Part shown: positions 11,701-22,040 of the stretch, one piece after another
Numbering within the stretch: the stretch's first letter is position 1
Layout of the letters: every line of letters begins with the position of its first letter
NCBI GenBank assembly: GCA_009746045.1
Contig: RPFO01001928.1
Location: 93,501 to 157,500, forward strand
Direction of reading: 5' to 3'
DNA length: 64,000 bases
Origin: Mesostigma viride
Taxonomy: Eukaryota > Streptophyta > Mesostigmatophyceae > Mesostigmatales > Mesostigmataceae
Translations under genes and position numbers: made by a program
Notes under the pieces: model-generated
The model's input: only the letters and a program-made list of their open reading frames with translations
The model's database searches: none
Told to the model about the DNA's origin: nothing

Positions 11701-14700
11701 GGGGGGGCGTAGGTATGGTTCCCCACAGATACAACATATCGATGAGACAAAACATATAACGGTAGTACCACAGATACAACATATCGATGAGACAAAACAT
11801 ATAACGGTAGTACCACAGATACAACGTATCGATGAGACAAAACATATAACGGTAGTACCACAGATACAACATATCGATGAGACAAAACATATAACGGTAG
11901 TACCACAGATACAACGTATCAATGAGACAAAACATATAACGGTAGTACCACAGGTACAACATATCGATGAGACAAAACATATAACGGTAGTACCACAGAT
12001 ACAACATATCGATGAGACAAAACATATAACGGTAGTACCACAGATACAACATATCGATGAGACAAAACATATAACGGTAATACCACAGATACAACATATC
12101 GATGAGACAAAACATATAACGGTAGTACCACAGATACAACATATCGATGAGACAAAACATATAACGGTAGTACGTCAGCTTTCCGCCGGTTTGCTGGGAA
12201 ATGCCGGTAGAGCGTTCCCCAAGGAGTCCGATGTGAGAGTCCTTCCCAAGCTCATTATTTTGGAACTCCCCAAGCTCATCTTCCCCCAAGCTCATCATTT
12301 TTCAAACTAGAGCACCCCCTCGCTGTGCCAGCTTCTGCCCCTCGGGTTGCTGCGCCTGTCCCCACCAGGCCCCCTGCTGCACTCAATGTGGTATTCTGTA
12401 GTCTGGAATCCCGCCCCTCACAAAAGAATTGAAGATCACGAGCTCACATTGCCAAAATGCTCACATCTCCACGTCTTGGAGCTGTCCCCACTCGCAACCT
12501 GCCCCTGCGCCTTCCCCCAGGGTGGACAACTTCGTGGAGGCGATCAGCGAGCGAGCTGTCGACCCATCATCTGTCGCTGAGGGCGCGCCTGTGCCCAGCG
12601 CAGCCGCGGTGATGCTCTTGGCAGGGTCCACGCAGCGGGATGCCGCCAGGGCTGCGCAGGTGCGTGACACACTGCCGGTTGGAAGGAAATCAAGCCGCCG
12701 CTAATTGGAGACTTTGTGGCCGCTGCGGTGACAACCTGGGGCTTTGGTGGCTTGGTGCGGCGGTTGGGCGGTTGGCAAAATGATGACCCAGGGTGTTGGC
12801 AAAATGATGAACCAGGGTGAGGCATACGGAGGGGGCGGTGTGCATCGGGCTGCGTGACAGATGACAGAATGGTGAAGGGTTCTGTGTGCGGGTCGTGCTG
12901 GGGCGCTAGCGTTTGACCAGGTTGTAACCGTCACAGGGAATGCCTGGCATCAGTTTCACAACCGGCCCATGACATACCGTTTCCAACCCTACTTTATGGC
13001 ATAGTTGTTGCCGACATGCAAACAATGATCGCACCGACCGTGTAGGCAAGATGATGCCTGCCTTTTCTTCCCTAGCATTGGCAAAGGCAGTTCGTTTCCG
13101 ATGGGACTCGGGGTATCGAGGGCTGGGCGACGGCGGCGTGCACATGATGTGGACTTGGATGGGTGACAGAGGAGTGATGACACAACCGAGCCACCAACCA
13201 CCAGGCAGAAGGCCAAGCAGAAGTAGACCAAGCTGAAGAGAAGACCGCTACGGTGACGTAATGTAACACAGCCTACGCTTTGACCTAATAGAGTGTCCTA
13301 CTTGTTTGATCTTTTCTTGTGTGTGGCGGGTTGGTTGTTTATACAATGCCTGGTGTTGACGTGTAAGGCCTACAGGGGAAGGTGGCTTCGCCATCGTTGA
13401 CACTCTTGTGGGTTCGCCTCAGGGGTTGCATGCCCTTAATACCCAGGACGTGTTCGCCCAGGGATGCCTTCCCACCCACCAGCACACATGGCATCACCTG
13501 ACGGCTATTGCTTCTCACACGCCCAAGTTGCTTACCCTGTACCTCCTTGCTTGATATTTCCAATGTTCTCCAACCGTATTGTTTGTCGCGCCGCCACATG
13601 TCCCCCCTGACCAACACTTTAGGTGCTGGCTTCGGCATTCCCTGGCTGCCAAAGCACCGGCTGCGTGCACATGCTGCACGGCTCGGAGATTAATGCAGAG
13701 TTCAAGAAGCTGTACAAGAATGCGACGCGAAAGCCCACCGAGGACGGGAATGGCATGAGTGATGCGCAACGCAAGAAGGCGCAGCGTGGCCGGGCGACCG
13801 AGGAAGTGCGGGCGAATGTGGCGGGACAGCTGGAGCGTTTCCTGTCCACCTGCCCCAGCGGCGTGGTCATCGTGGAGGACCTGCAAGACTTTCCGCCACA
13901 AGTGGTGCGTCTTCTGGGGCACCCTATCTTTTCTTGGACTGATGGGACTGATGTGCTGCAGAGGTAGCTTATAAGCGGCATACATGGTCGGCCTTGCTTC
14001 TCGGTGGGCCAGCGCTTCATGGGAAAACATCGAAGGCCTTTTCATTGGTGGCTGGCATACGGATGGATGCTTGTGCGGTAAATGTGCCCCGTTCCCGAAC
14101 GCCTTCCCACCCCCGCACCCTCACACGCGAGGTCCATGGGCCACCCTCCACTGTCCACCTTGTAGTATGGTCAGGTATGCAAAGGAGCTGCCCACTTACG
14201 AGTACGTGCGTGCTCGCTTGCCAAGGCCGAGTTCTGCTGATCAGGTTGGAACAAGCCATGGAGTGTTGCGAGACTGCCTCCTAACCTCCCATTAATGGTT
14301 TGTTTGTCCTCCGCTCCCCTCCCAGCCCCTTTCATCGCCCCCAAACTGGTTTGTTAGTTCGTTTGGTCCCACTGTTCCGCTCGCGTTCCCTCGCGCGCCG
14401 TGCGTTGCCCGTTGCCTCTCCATATTGCCCACACGCAACCAATGGTTCTTTTTTATCGACACAGAATGCACACATCCTGCCTCTTCCCATCTGATGTCAA
14501 CATGGCCGTCATCTCACACCCTGCCGCTGCTGCTGGGTGTCTGGCACATGCCCCCTGTCGATCCTGCGTGCGGTTGCCCGTCGGGTTGGGTGATACCCAG
14601 GCAAGCGTGCTGCACAACCTGATGAGCGAGCAGGGCGACTACTCTGGCGTTGCGGCGCGGGGTGCAACGGTGATTGTCACTGTGGAGGTAAGATGCAGGG

Positions 14701-16009
14701 GGCTGTAGGGAAGGATGGGTAGTGCGTGAATTCGTGTGACCTGTTGATACGACACCCAACAGGTAAGCTAGACCATACGTGTGCAGGCGTGCACATCCTG
14801 CTAGGTAGACACCCAATCGTGGCTGGAAACCCTACCCACACAACACTGTGGCGTATCTGTGACGATCGACAGCTGCATGGCTTGCTCTGGCATGACAATA
14901 GTCACGGCCACCCGTTGGGCCACACTCTGGCCTGATGGGATCGACCACGAGCCCTGGTAGAGGACGGCCTGCCAACTGCTACAGTGTTGCTGGGGGATCA
15001 CCAAAGACACGACCATGACATGACGGTCTTGGCGCGCACTACGCTTTTGCTATGCCTGGTAGGCTTGCACATAAGACGTATGGACGTGTTGTTGGTAAGC
15101 TATCGTACCCATCTATACCTCGCCACTAGTCGGATGCTTTTTCTGGCACCAAGTTGCCATTCTACTACGTGCTTGTGCTTGCAAGAGTAGTCCAACACAG
15201 TTTCTTTGGTGATTCTTGTGTAGGGCACCGTTTGTCAGCCGAGGATCACACACCTACCCGATTGGCCCACCAGCTCTAGTATCCCCAACGGCCAGCACTG
15301 ATGACAACTCACCGGCCAGTCCGTGGCTACGAACTGGCGTGCCCATGGCAGGTGGTCACGCTCCTGTGAAAGGTATCCCTGCAAGCGCCGGGAAGGTAAA
15401 ACGTTCCATGGGAAGAGACAAGGTTGAATTGGGACTTGTCGTATTGGAGCTTGTTGGCAATGGCTGCCGTAACAGTGCAGGCGGGTATGCTCTCGGCTGT
15501 GATATCAAGGAGACAACCAACCGCTGTGATATGCCTGTGTTCCGGCTTACACCCTCGTCTGGCACCCCCCCCCCTGGCTCATCTTTCTTGCCGCTTTGGC
15601 TGTCTGAGTAATGCCTATCAACGGGCAACTGTTTGCTGGATTGTGATGCATCCATCATCCATGGTCTGTGATGGTTGTCTGGCTTTCCAGCCAAGAAAAA
15701 TCTTGAGTGGAAAGCCAGACAACCATCACAGACCATGGATGATCTGGGGTGCGTTCAAGGTCGCATGCCCTAGGAGTCGATGCCTAAATCTACCACTAGT
15801 CCTCCATTTTATGCTTGATGACTGTCTGGCTGCAGATGCCTGCACTGGACGAGATTGCAGCCATGGATGACGTGTCCGATAGAACAAATGCCCTCAAGGG
15901 ACAGCTGCTCAACCACTTGGAGAACCACCACAAACTTTCAGAGGTCGGCCAGGCTTTGGCACTGAGCCGGCGCTTCCATTTCGCCAATGTCATTGCCCCC
16001 CAAAGCTAA
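5777..16009 (+). CDS. LAP1/LULL1-like single-pass membrane protein with degenerate AAA+ domain (seven exons)
   Basis: Proposed exons: 5,777-6,136; 7,260-7,598; 11,461-11,567; 12,521-12,659; 13,623-13,904; 14,601-14,687; 15,836-16,009. They join in phase and give about 495 residues. Residues 1-200 are basic and Ser/Pro-rich (LSPAKRR, SPARRGRKP), as in nucleoplasmic tails. A membrane segment follows at about 201-222 (VLCAALVLLLAIGLGAGAAL). After a short helical linker comes VMLLAGSTQRDAARAAQV, where an AAA+ P-loop would be but with no GK(T/S); then SGVVIVEDLQDFPPQV (Walker-B-like position); then ATVIVTVE (sensor-1-like strand); and a C-terminal helix ending RRFHFANVIAP. A nuclear tail, one membrane segment and an AAA+-like luminal domain that cannot bind ATP is the plan of the metazoan torsin cofactors LAP1/LULL1. 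The family assignment is inference from layout and short motif similarity. Exon 1 and exon 3 borders are the least certain. Confidence 0.6.
7753..8090. repeat. 20-bp minisatellite, about 17 copies
   Basis: Tandem unit GAGCCTGGCTGGTCTTGGTA with a G/T variant (GCCTGG or GCCTTG). It lies in the intron after the membrane-segment exon. Confidence 0.95.
8414..11197. repeat. 42-bp minisatellite, about 66 copies (2.8 kb)
   Basis: The unit starts GCAGCGGTGGGTGGCCTGCG and continues with AGTCATGATGGCACGGACTAGA. Two main variant sites, GGTGGGT/GGTGGAT and GCACGG/GCAGGG, are shuffled among otherwise identical copies, which implies ongoing unequal exchange or gene conversion. Because 42 is divisible by three, roughly 1,000-codon frames stay open on both strands; these are not genes. 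The array sits in the same intron as the preceding 20-bp array, between exons 7,260-7,598 and 11,461-11,567. Confidence 0.97.
11725..12171. repeat. 45-bp minisatellite, 10 copies
   Basis: An AT-rich unit starting CAGATACAACATATCGATGA and ending ACGGTAGTACCA. It is contained in the intron between exons 11,461-11,567 and 12,521-12,659, and its AT-rich composition contrasts sharply with the flanks. Confidence 0.95.
15654..15743. repeat. Perfect 36-bp inverted repeat in last intron
   Basis: Arms at 15,654-15,689 and 15,708-15,743 are perfect reverse complements with an 18-base spacer. The left arm begins ATCATCCATGGTCTGTGATG. The transcript would form a strong hairpin 93 bases upstream of the final exon of the LAP1-like gene. 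It could be a tiny foldback element or a regulatory hairpin. Confidence 0.9.
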
Positions 16010-16718
16010 TCAGACTGCGAAGGGTGTCATGGAAAGCAGATCTGCCCCCACGCGTCCAGCTGGATTGCCAAAGGGATGTTACTTATCGGCTTGGAAGTGC
16101 GCGGCAGCTGCTCATCCTCATCGGTAGTGGCTGAGGCCCTCAAACGACGGTATGCCTTGGCATCTGCGATGAATGAGTAAATTGCAGTGGGGGCATATCT
16201 CATTAGAGCACTCCACATTCCGGGAATATCGTAAGATTCTCCCCATGTCGCCCTGGCCCTATGTAGGGGTCTAAATGCATCCCATGACATACAGCTGTAG
16301 CAGGCCGATGCTGACTACCCTTTGCTTTGACAATTTCTGCAAACCCTTCGTGGCTTTAGGTTGGGGTGGCTGTGCTATCGGCTTTGACGCCTATTCTCTG
16401 GTGTCAAGTGAACCTTTTACATGGCCTTGCTGCAATTCTCGGAAAGTTGCGTGTTCTAAGTCCTAGGCACTGATGTGGCTTGTCTCTGCAGGCAGCATTG
16501 CCGTCTACAGAGCCGCAAGTCGGCCCCTGTGCACCATACTAGAGTGAAAATGATGCGTTGTCAAGTCTTACGTTAAGTCACTTATCAGCCTCAATATTGT
16601 ACTAGTGTCCTCTTTTTGGAAGGTGACATGGGCCGGCTGCCACCGGTGACCTGTTGCTCAAGGGGAGCTACACAAATGATGGATACTATTTTGTCTTGTT
16701 GGCCCAGGGCCATATTCT
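16010..16718. other. 3' flank of LAP1-like gene; one unassigned minus-strand frame
   Basis: This should contain the 3' UTR of the upstream gene. On the minus strand, 16,290-16,027 is open for 87 codons (MSWDAFRPLHRARATW...) with a protein-like, non-repetitive composition. I recognise no family and see no supporting splice sites, so it may be a relic exon. Nothing else is evident. Confidence 0.25.
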
Positions 16719-17170
16719 GATCATTTTCTGATCAGGCACTCCGCAAAGGTGAAAACCATGTGCGTTCAGTGCCGGGCCGCGGAAAACGCGGAAAAACGCG
16801 ATCTGCAAATGAATCCGACCGGAATCGAACTGGGGACCTCTCGCACCAACTTTCGCTGACTATGGGACGGACGTCTCCGGTTACCATGGCATCGCCAACT
16901 TACACCTACAGTCATCCGCAAAAGTTCTCCTTTCCGGGGAGTGATGCAAGCCTTTCGGATTTGGTACTAGATAAATCACTCGAGATCTGTGTGTAGGAGT
17001 ACTACACACGTGTCCACTCGAGACTTGTTCAGTCTCGAAACGTGAGACGGGCTGAACATGGCTGGATCCTTCTTTATTAGAAGGGGGCGTAGCCGGTACT
17101 ATCGAAATCAGCCAAGCGTATATTCTGATCTGGCACTCCGCAAAGGTGAAAACCATGTGCGTTCAGTGCC
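16719..17170 (-). mobile_element. SINE copy plus partial second copy
   Basis: In reverse orientation the unit carries the B-box-like GTTCGATTCCGG and extends to about 17,060, ending in an inverted motif (GTTCAGTCTCG / CGTGAGACGGGCTGAAC). A second short copy of the terminal part occurs at about 17,115-17,170. The body is shared with the copy at 19.2 kb. Confidence 0.6.
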
Positions 17171-17379
17171 TGAATATAACTTATTGATATTGGGAAGAAG
17201 ACAATAAATGCTGGGCAGAGGACAGCAGTCCTAGGTAACCAAGGTGCTTTGCGATATAAAGTTCTGGCGATCATTCGAACAAAAATGCTGAGCCCACAAC
17301 CTTTTTCAAAATCAGCATACCTGCTATTGTCAAGGAGACAACCAGCGCAGGCCAGAAATCGGGAGAATCTGGACCACGG

Positions 17380-17445
17380 TAGCTCGAGTATTAATTAATT
17401 AATTAGGAACATAACTCCGTTGGGAGTACATGTAGCACATATCCC
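17380..17445 (-). mobile_element. 3'-end fragment of an ORF1-only LINE
   Basis: An (ATTA)n tract is followed by the family's 3' hairpin in reverse orientation (ACTCCGTTGGGAGT, about 17,414-17,428) and its subterminal sequence. It abuts the next element at about 17,446. Confidence 0.6.
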
Positions 17446-19061
17446 TGACCCGAAACGCACCCGCCCAGCCGACAAAACAGGATGGTCCCGCCCCTCGGAA
17501 CCGCGCTTTCGGCCCCACCCTTTCAAGGTCGATGATCACGACTGGAACAACATTTCTCCTTACGATGCTATGGACTGCATCTTCCTGGCTTCGGGGACTA
17601 CGCCTCGCTTTACGACCTGTGCATCCATCTCTCCGACCAAGGTCGCCTCCTCTGCACCAACGGCAGCCCCTGGCTAGGCCGCGCCATGCTTGGCTGCCCC
17701 CGCCCCGAACTCCAGCACGCCGTCCTCAACTCCCTTCTCCAGCGCTCTGACGGCGAGATCTGGGCTCCATCCATCTCCGCCTCCACCCTCCGTTCCATCC
17801 TCACGGAAGCCTTTCAGCAGCACGTGACCCCCCTTGCTGCTGACGTCGCAGCAATGGGTGGCACGCTGGCTGCTGAACTTCCTCACATTTCCGCCGCTGC
17901 CGCCTCCACCTCCACTGCCATTTCCGCCTCCACTGCCGACATCAAAGCCCAGCTCCTCGACCTCGACCAACGCCTTCAAGCCACCGCCAACGCCCTTGAG
18001 AGCTTGCATGACACCGCCGGCCTCACCGCCCAGGCGGTGAAGGACCTCGCCGCCCAGCCGGCTCCTGCTGGCCCGGCCGGCGATGCTCCCTCCACCTGGG
18101 CGGACTTGCTTAAGCAACACACCACCTCCACCACCTCCACCATTTCGGCACAACTCAAGCAACAAGCCCTCGACCTTCGCGAGGAAGCCGACATCGCCCG
18201 GCGCAGCCACAATGTCATCGTCAAGCACTTCGACCAGCAGGCAGGTGAGACCTCCACGAGCCTTCTTGAGGCATTTAAGCGCGCCATTCTTGCCCCCATG
18301 TTACTCACTGGTGAGCTGGACATGTCGGCTGTCCGCCTCCCCCGCGCGCGGGGGAAGGCTGGCCCGGCACCCGTGCTCCTCACCTTTAAGTACATGGCGG
18401 ACAAGCTGGCGTTCCTTAAATGCCGCAAGAAGCTCTCGGAGACTCGCTTCACGCTGGACGACGACTTGACCCTGGCCCAGCAACAGCGGCGACGCGAGCT
18501 ATGGCCGACCTACCTTCAGCTCCGGCAGAGCGCAAGGGGGAAGCCGGTATACTGGAGGGGGGCGGTCATCCACGTTGACCACAAGCCCTGGCAGCCCCCT
18601 CCTGCCACCTCAGACTAGGAATATATATACCAGTAGTGTAGATTAGTAAGGCTTAGCCTAGCATGTGGCCCACGCGCATGTGCGCCCATAATGGCCCCCA
18701 TGGATGATGCCTTCAACATTTAGCCATGCTTTGTCTATAATGGGACCCCCATGGATGTTGCATTAAGAATTTAGCCATGCTATGCCATGCAGAGAGATGC
18801 TCTCTGTCGAGCAGCCATGTCCTAGCTCTTGTATAGCCATGATGATCTTCCTCCCTCACAGGCATGCTCCCCCCTTACCCGGGCATAGCGTGATAGACCA
18901 TGAGGGTGCAGGTGCCCTGGTGCACCTAGAGCAGGGGTAGCTTACATTCCCACCCTTGCATGAAGTAGCCTAGAATGTATTAAAAGCCATATGCCCCTTC
19001 TCAGGGCTATGTGCTACATCTACTCCCAACGGAGTGATGTTGATAATTAATTAATTAATTA
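17446..19061 (+). mobile_element. ORF1-only (HAL1-like) LINE, 5'-truncated
   Basis: The element has an ORF1 coding region (to 18,618), a 3' UTR, a terminal hairpin ACTCCCAACGGAGT (19,022-19,035) and an (ATTA)n tail. No endonuclease or reverse transcriptase frame lies between ORF1 and the tail. Related copies recur at 24.9-26.8, 26.8-32.0, 32.2-33.1, 55.5-56.4, 56.4-57.3 and 57.3-57.7 kb. Confidence 0.8.
17686..18618 (+). CDS. L1-type ORF1 protein (nucleic-acid-binding chaperone)
   Basis: A 310-codon open frame. It starts inside the protein: a related upstream stretch at 17,446-17,680 is out of frame, and intact N-termini in sister copies begin MTSKR. Order: N-terminal domain (SDGEIWAPSISASTLRSI), Ala/Ser/Thr-rich coiled-coil-like region, amphipathic helix (LKQQALDLREEADIARRS), an RRM-like domain starting HNVIVKHFDQ with VLLTFKYMADKLAFLK as the second core strand, and a C-terminal domain (LDDDLTLAQQQRRRELWPTY). 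This is the architecture of L1 ORF1p, which coats LINE RNA. It is the only uninterrupted copy of this protein in the window. Confidence 0.75.
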   Translation: MLGCPRPELQHAVLNSLLQRSDGEIWAPSISASTLRSILTEAFQQHVTPLAADVAAMGGTLAAELPHISAAAASTSTAISASTADIKAQLLDLDQRLQATANALESLHDTAGLTAQAVKDLAAQPAPAGPAGDAPSTWADLLKQHTTSTTSTISAQLKQQALDLREEADIARRSHNVIVKHFDQQAGETSTSLLEAFKRAILAPMLLTGELDMSAVRLPRARGKAGPAPVLLTFKYMADKLAFLKCRKKLSETRFTLDDDLTLAQQQRRRELWPTYLQLRQSARGKPVYWRGAVIHVDHKPWQPPPATSD

Positions 19062-19195
19062 ATATCCCTGAGAAGGGGCATATGGCTTTTAATACACTAG
19101 CTCTGGGCTACTTCCTGCAAGGGTGGGAATGTAAGCTAACCTTGCTCTAGGTGCGCCAGGGCACCTGCACTCCCATGATCTATCAAGCTATTTTC
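18895..19195. repeat. Inverted repeat of two LINE 3' ends meeting at a TTAA tract
   Basis: Bases 18,895-19,050 and 19,062-19,195 are near-perfect inverted copies of the same 3' UTR (GCCATATGCCCCTTCTCAGG and its complement), separated by (ATTA)n. Two ORF1-only LINEs have inserted tail to tail at one microsatellite. Confidence 0.85.
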
Positions 19196-19520
19196 TGATC
19201 AGACACTCCGCAAAGGTGAAAACCTTTGCGTTCAGTGCCGGGCCGCGGAAAACGCGGAAAACGCGATCTGCAAATGAATCCGACCGGAATCGAACTGGGG
19301 ACCTCTCGCACCAATTTTGCTGACTATAGGACGGACGTCTCCGGTTACCATGGCATCGCCAACTTACACCTACAGTCATCCGCAAAAGTTCTCCTGTCCG
19401 GGGAGTGATGCAAGCCTTTCGGATTTGGTACTAGATAAATCACTCGAGATCTGTGTGTAGGAGTACTACACACGTGTCTGCACGCGAGACTTGTTCAGTC
19501 TCGCACCGTGAGACGGGCTG
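19190..19520 (-). mobile_element. SINE copy
   Basis: Closely matches the 16.7-17.06 kb unit, including the B-box-like GTTCGATTCCGG (reverse strand), the CCGGGGAGTGATGC body and the TCTGATCAGACACTCC end. Confidence 0.65.
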
Positions 19521-19656
19521 AACAGCTATGCCCAGCTAAGGGGGAGCCTGTCATGTGGGGGAAGATCATCATGGCTAAACAATTAATTAATTAATTAATT
19601 AAAATCATAGCTCCGTGGGGAGCATATGTATCACATAGCCCTGAGAAAGGGGCATC
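19521..19656 (-). mobile_element. ORF1-only LINE 3' fragment with variant hairpin
   Basis: A short piece of the family's 3' UTR (CCCAGCTAAGGGGGAGCC), an (AATT)n tract and a variant terminal hairpin (GCTCCGTGGGGAGC, about 19,610-19,623), followed by the tail tract of the next LINE. Confidence 0.55.
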
Positions 19657-19847
19657 TATTAATTAATTAATTAATTAGACTCGTGCTCCCGTTGGGGAGT
19701 CACGGAGCATTAACCCCGATGGATGGATGGATGGGTGCAAACAGTCCTACCGGTCTAATCTATCTACATTGGCTACATACTACATCTATCTAACAGCATT
19801 CTAACTACCACATCTATCTAGGCAGCCGCACGCTGCCCTAGGGGGAG

Positions 19848-22040
19848 CTATCTGGCGTGCCTCCCGTTGGATTGCACACGCGGGCGCTTCCCCACTGGGG
19901 GGGGCTCGTTGTCCTCTATGACCTGGGCCCACTTGGCCTTGTCCATCATCTTCTTCCAAATCACGGAGAGGCCTAGGCCCCCCATGTCCTCTACTAGCTG
20001 TTCTTTGAAGGTGCGGGCCTTGCGGCGTCTAACATCACTGGGCCCAGCCCACGTCAGGAGGTGCCGGCCAGGCTGGGCTGGTCGCAGTCCTGCGGGGGGG
20101 CCACGAGAGGTGTCTACCTGGTTGGTGCGAGCTAGGTGCCCTACTAGCTGCAGGCGGCGTTGCTTAATGGTGCTGGTGATATAGGGCATGCCCTGGTACA
20201 GGTCCTCATTGCGGACATGAGCAGCATATCCTACTCTGAAAATGGAACGCAGCATGCTGGTGACCGCGCCGTCCAGCTTGCGGGCCAGGTCGGCGGTGAG
20301 GGTCCACGTCTCGGCGCCATACGTGAGAACAGGAAGGACGAGGACCTTGAACAGGTCCTGTTTCTCGATCTTGCCCAGGGGCTTGCGCCACAGGGCCCGG
20401 TACTGGCGTAAAGCGTGCCAGGCGAGGGAGATGCGATGGTCCACATCAACCTCGCAGCTAGGGAGCAGGCTGCCCAGCAGCTTAACGCGGTCCCGATACA
20501 GGACTCGAGAGCCGTCTAGGAGATAGAGGGGCGGCGCTGAGTTGGTGAGCCCAACCGCCAGGGCCTCTGTCTTCTTGCTGACCTCAAGCCCCACTGCACG
20601 GGCCTCGAGAGCCAGGCAGTCAAGCCATGTCTGCACGTGCTCAGTGTCCTCGAAGAGGGTGGTGTCGTCTGCGTAAATGATGTCTGCTAGCCGAATCTCC
20701 GTGTCCGCACCGCCATGCCAGAATTTGTTAGCAACCTGCACTCCTGGTTCCCTGCCCACGATGCGGGCAAATCGCTTGCGCGCCTGAATCATTACGTATT
20801 CGACAACAATAATGAACAGGTAGGGCGACAGCACGCAGCCCTGCCACACACCCTTCTGTAAAGGGCATGGGGGCGTGGTCCCGTAAGAAGTGCGCACCGA
20901 AGTGGTGGACCCTTCATACAGGTTGCGGATGACAGCAATCAGGGGGCGGGGGATCCGGAACAACTCGAGGATGTCCCAAAGCGCAGGCCAGAAAACCGAA
21001 TCGAAGGCTTTGATGAAGTCCACCAGCACAAGGTGCAAAGGGGACTCACCAGGCTGAAGGCGTTGCAGTTCCTCCACCAGTCGGCGAGTAGCGAAGAGCG
21101 CCTGTACTGTGTTGCGACCTGAACGGAAGCCGTGCTGAGTCTCGCTGAGGTGACCGTCCAGGGCCGTGCGCAGGCGGTTCAGGATGAGCCGCATAAGAAG
21201 CTTGAGGGGGGCACTTTGAATGCACACCCCTCTGTAGTTGCCGGGGTCGGCAGGCGACCCCTTGTTCTTGTACAGCATCGTGCGAAAACTGTGTTGCCAG
21301 GCCGCTGGAGGTGGTTGCGACGACAGCAGAAGGCGGTTGCAGATGTCCCGGAAGAGCAGCATAACACCTGTGTCCTCGAATTCGGCTGCAAGTTTTACAA
21401 CTGCGGCCGGAATCTCGTCAGAGCCGGTGGCTGCGTCATAACGCAGGCGCTGGACCGCCTCCGTGACCTCGCGAGAGGTGAAAGGAGGCATGTCAGACGG
21501 GTCGCCAAGTGGGCCGACCAGCGGGGGGACTAGGTAGTCCGCCGCTGACCTAGGCGGGGCAGGGGGCCCAGCGGGGCCGGCCAGGGCGGCCGGGCGGGCG
21601 GCGGCGGCTGGGAGCAGGGGTGGGGGCGGCGCAGCTGTCCCCACGACCTCGGCCGTGGCCGTGGCCCAGGTACGAAGCCGCTTGGCTGGGGCGCCGGGGA
21701 CGTCGTGGCGGTGGGGCCGGCCGAGGCCGTCCGGGTGCCCGAGGCGCTTGTACCAGAACCAGGCCCCCTTGCCGTCGTGCTTCTGCTGGCAGCTGCGCAG
21801 GTCCTTGACCATCTGCTGAGCATCTGCCTTCTCAGCCTGCTCGTAGGCGGCCCTCAGAGCTGCTTGCAGCCCAGGTTTGGCGATCGGATCTCTGTTGCGG
21901 CGGAGCATCTGCCTGGCGGCGACCACTGTCGGTGCGTGACGGTGGACAGCAAGCTGCCGACGCGGAGGCAAGGTGGGAGGGTGCGGGCAGCCAGGCGATA
22001 CTTGGCGGCGACACCACGGAGGATCACTGAAATATCCCCC
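19848..22040 (-). CDS. LINE ORF2, reverse transcriptase part
   Basis: Reads continuously in one frame. RT motifs: FRTMLYKNKGSPADPGNYRG, HGFRSGRNTVQALFATRRL, LVLVDFIKAFDSVFW, QKGVWQGCVLSPYLF, and the catalytic IIYADDTTLFED, followed by a thumb region (VKLLGSLL) and a C-terminal stretch ending SNGRHAR. It copies the element's RNA at the endonuclease nick. It is one frame off the endonuclease part; the shift falls in a G5 run near 22,040, so a single-base error or mutation explains it. Confidence 0.85.
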   Translation of the reverse strand, partial: GGYFSDPPWCRRQVSPGCPHPPTLPPRRQLAVHRHAPTVVAARQMLRRNRDPIAKPGLQAALRAAYEQAEKADAQQMVKDLRSCQQKHDGKGAWFWYKRLGHPDGLGRPHRHDVPGAPAKRLRTWATATAEVVGTAAPPPPLLPAAAARPAALAGPAGPPAPPRSAADYLVPPLVGPLGDPSDMPPFTSREVTEAVQRLRYDAATGSDEIPAAVVKLAAEFEDTGVMLLFRDICNRLLLSSQPPPAAWQHSFRTMLYKNKGSPADPGNYRGVCIQSAPLKLLMRLILNRLRTALDGHLSETQHGFRSGRNTVQALFATRRLVEELQRLQPGESPLHLVLVDFIKAFDSVFWPALWDILELFRIPRPLIAVIRNLYEGSTTSVRTSYGTTPPCPLQKGVWQGCVLSPYLFIIVVEYVMIQARKRFARIVGREPGVQVANKFWHGGADTEIRLADIIYADDTTLFEDTEHVQTWLDCLALEARAVGLEVSKKTEALAVGLTNSAPPLYLLDGSRVLYRDRVKLLGSLLPSCEVDVDHRISLAWHALRQYRALWRKPLGKIEKQDLFKVLVLPVLTYGAETWTLTADLARKLDGAVTSMLRSIFRVGYAAHVRNEDLYQGMPYITSTIKQRRLQLVGHLARTNQVDTSRGPPAGLRPAQPGRHLLTWAGPSDVRRRKARTFKEQLVEDMGGLGLSVIWKKMMDKAKWAQVIEDNEPPPVGKRPRVQSNGRHAR

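Noticed and set aside
1690-12171. Regular repeat arrays as CRISPR
   Set aside because: Units are directly tandem with no unique spacers, and the context is eukaryotic introns.
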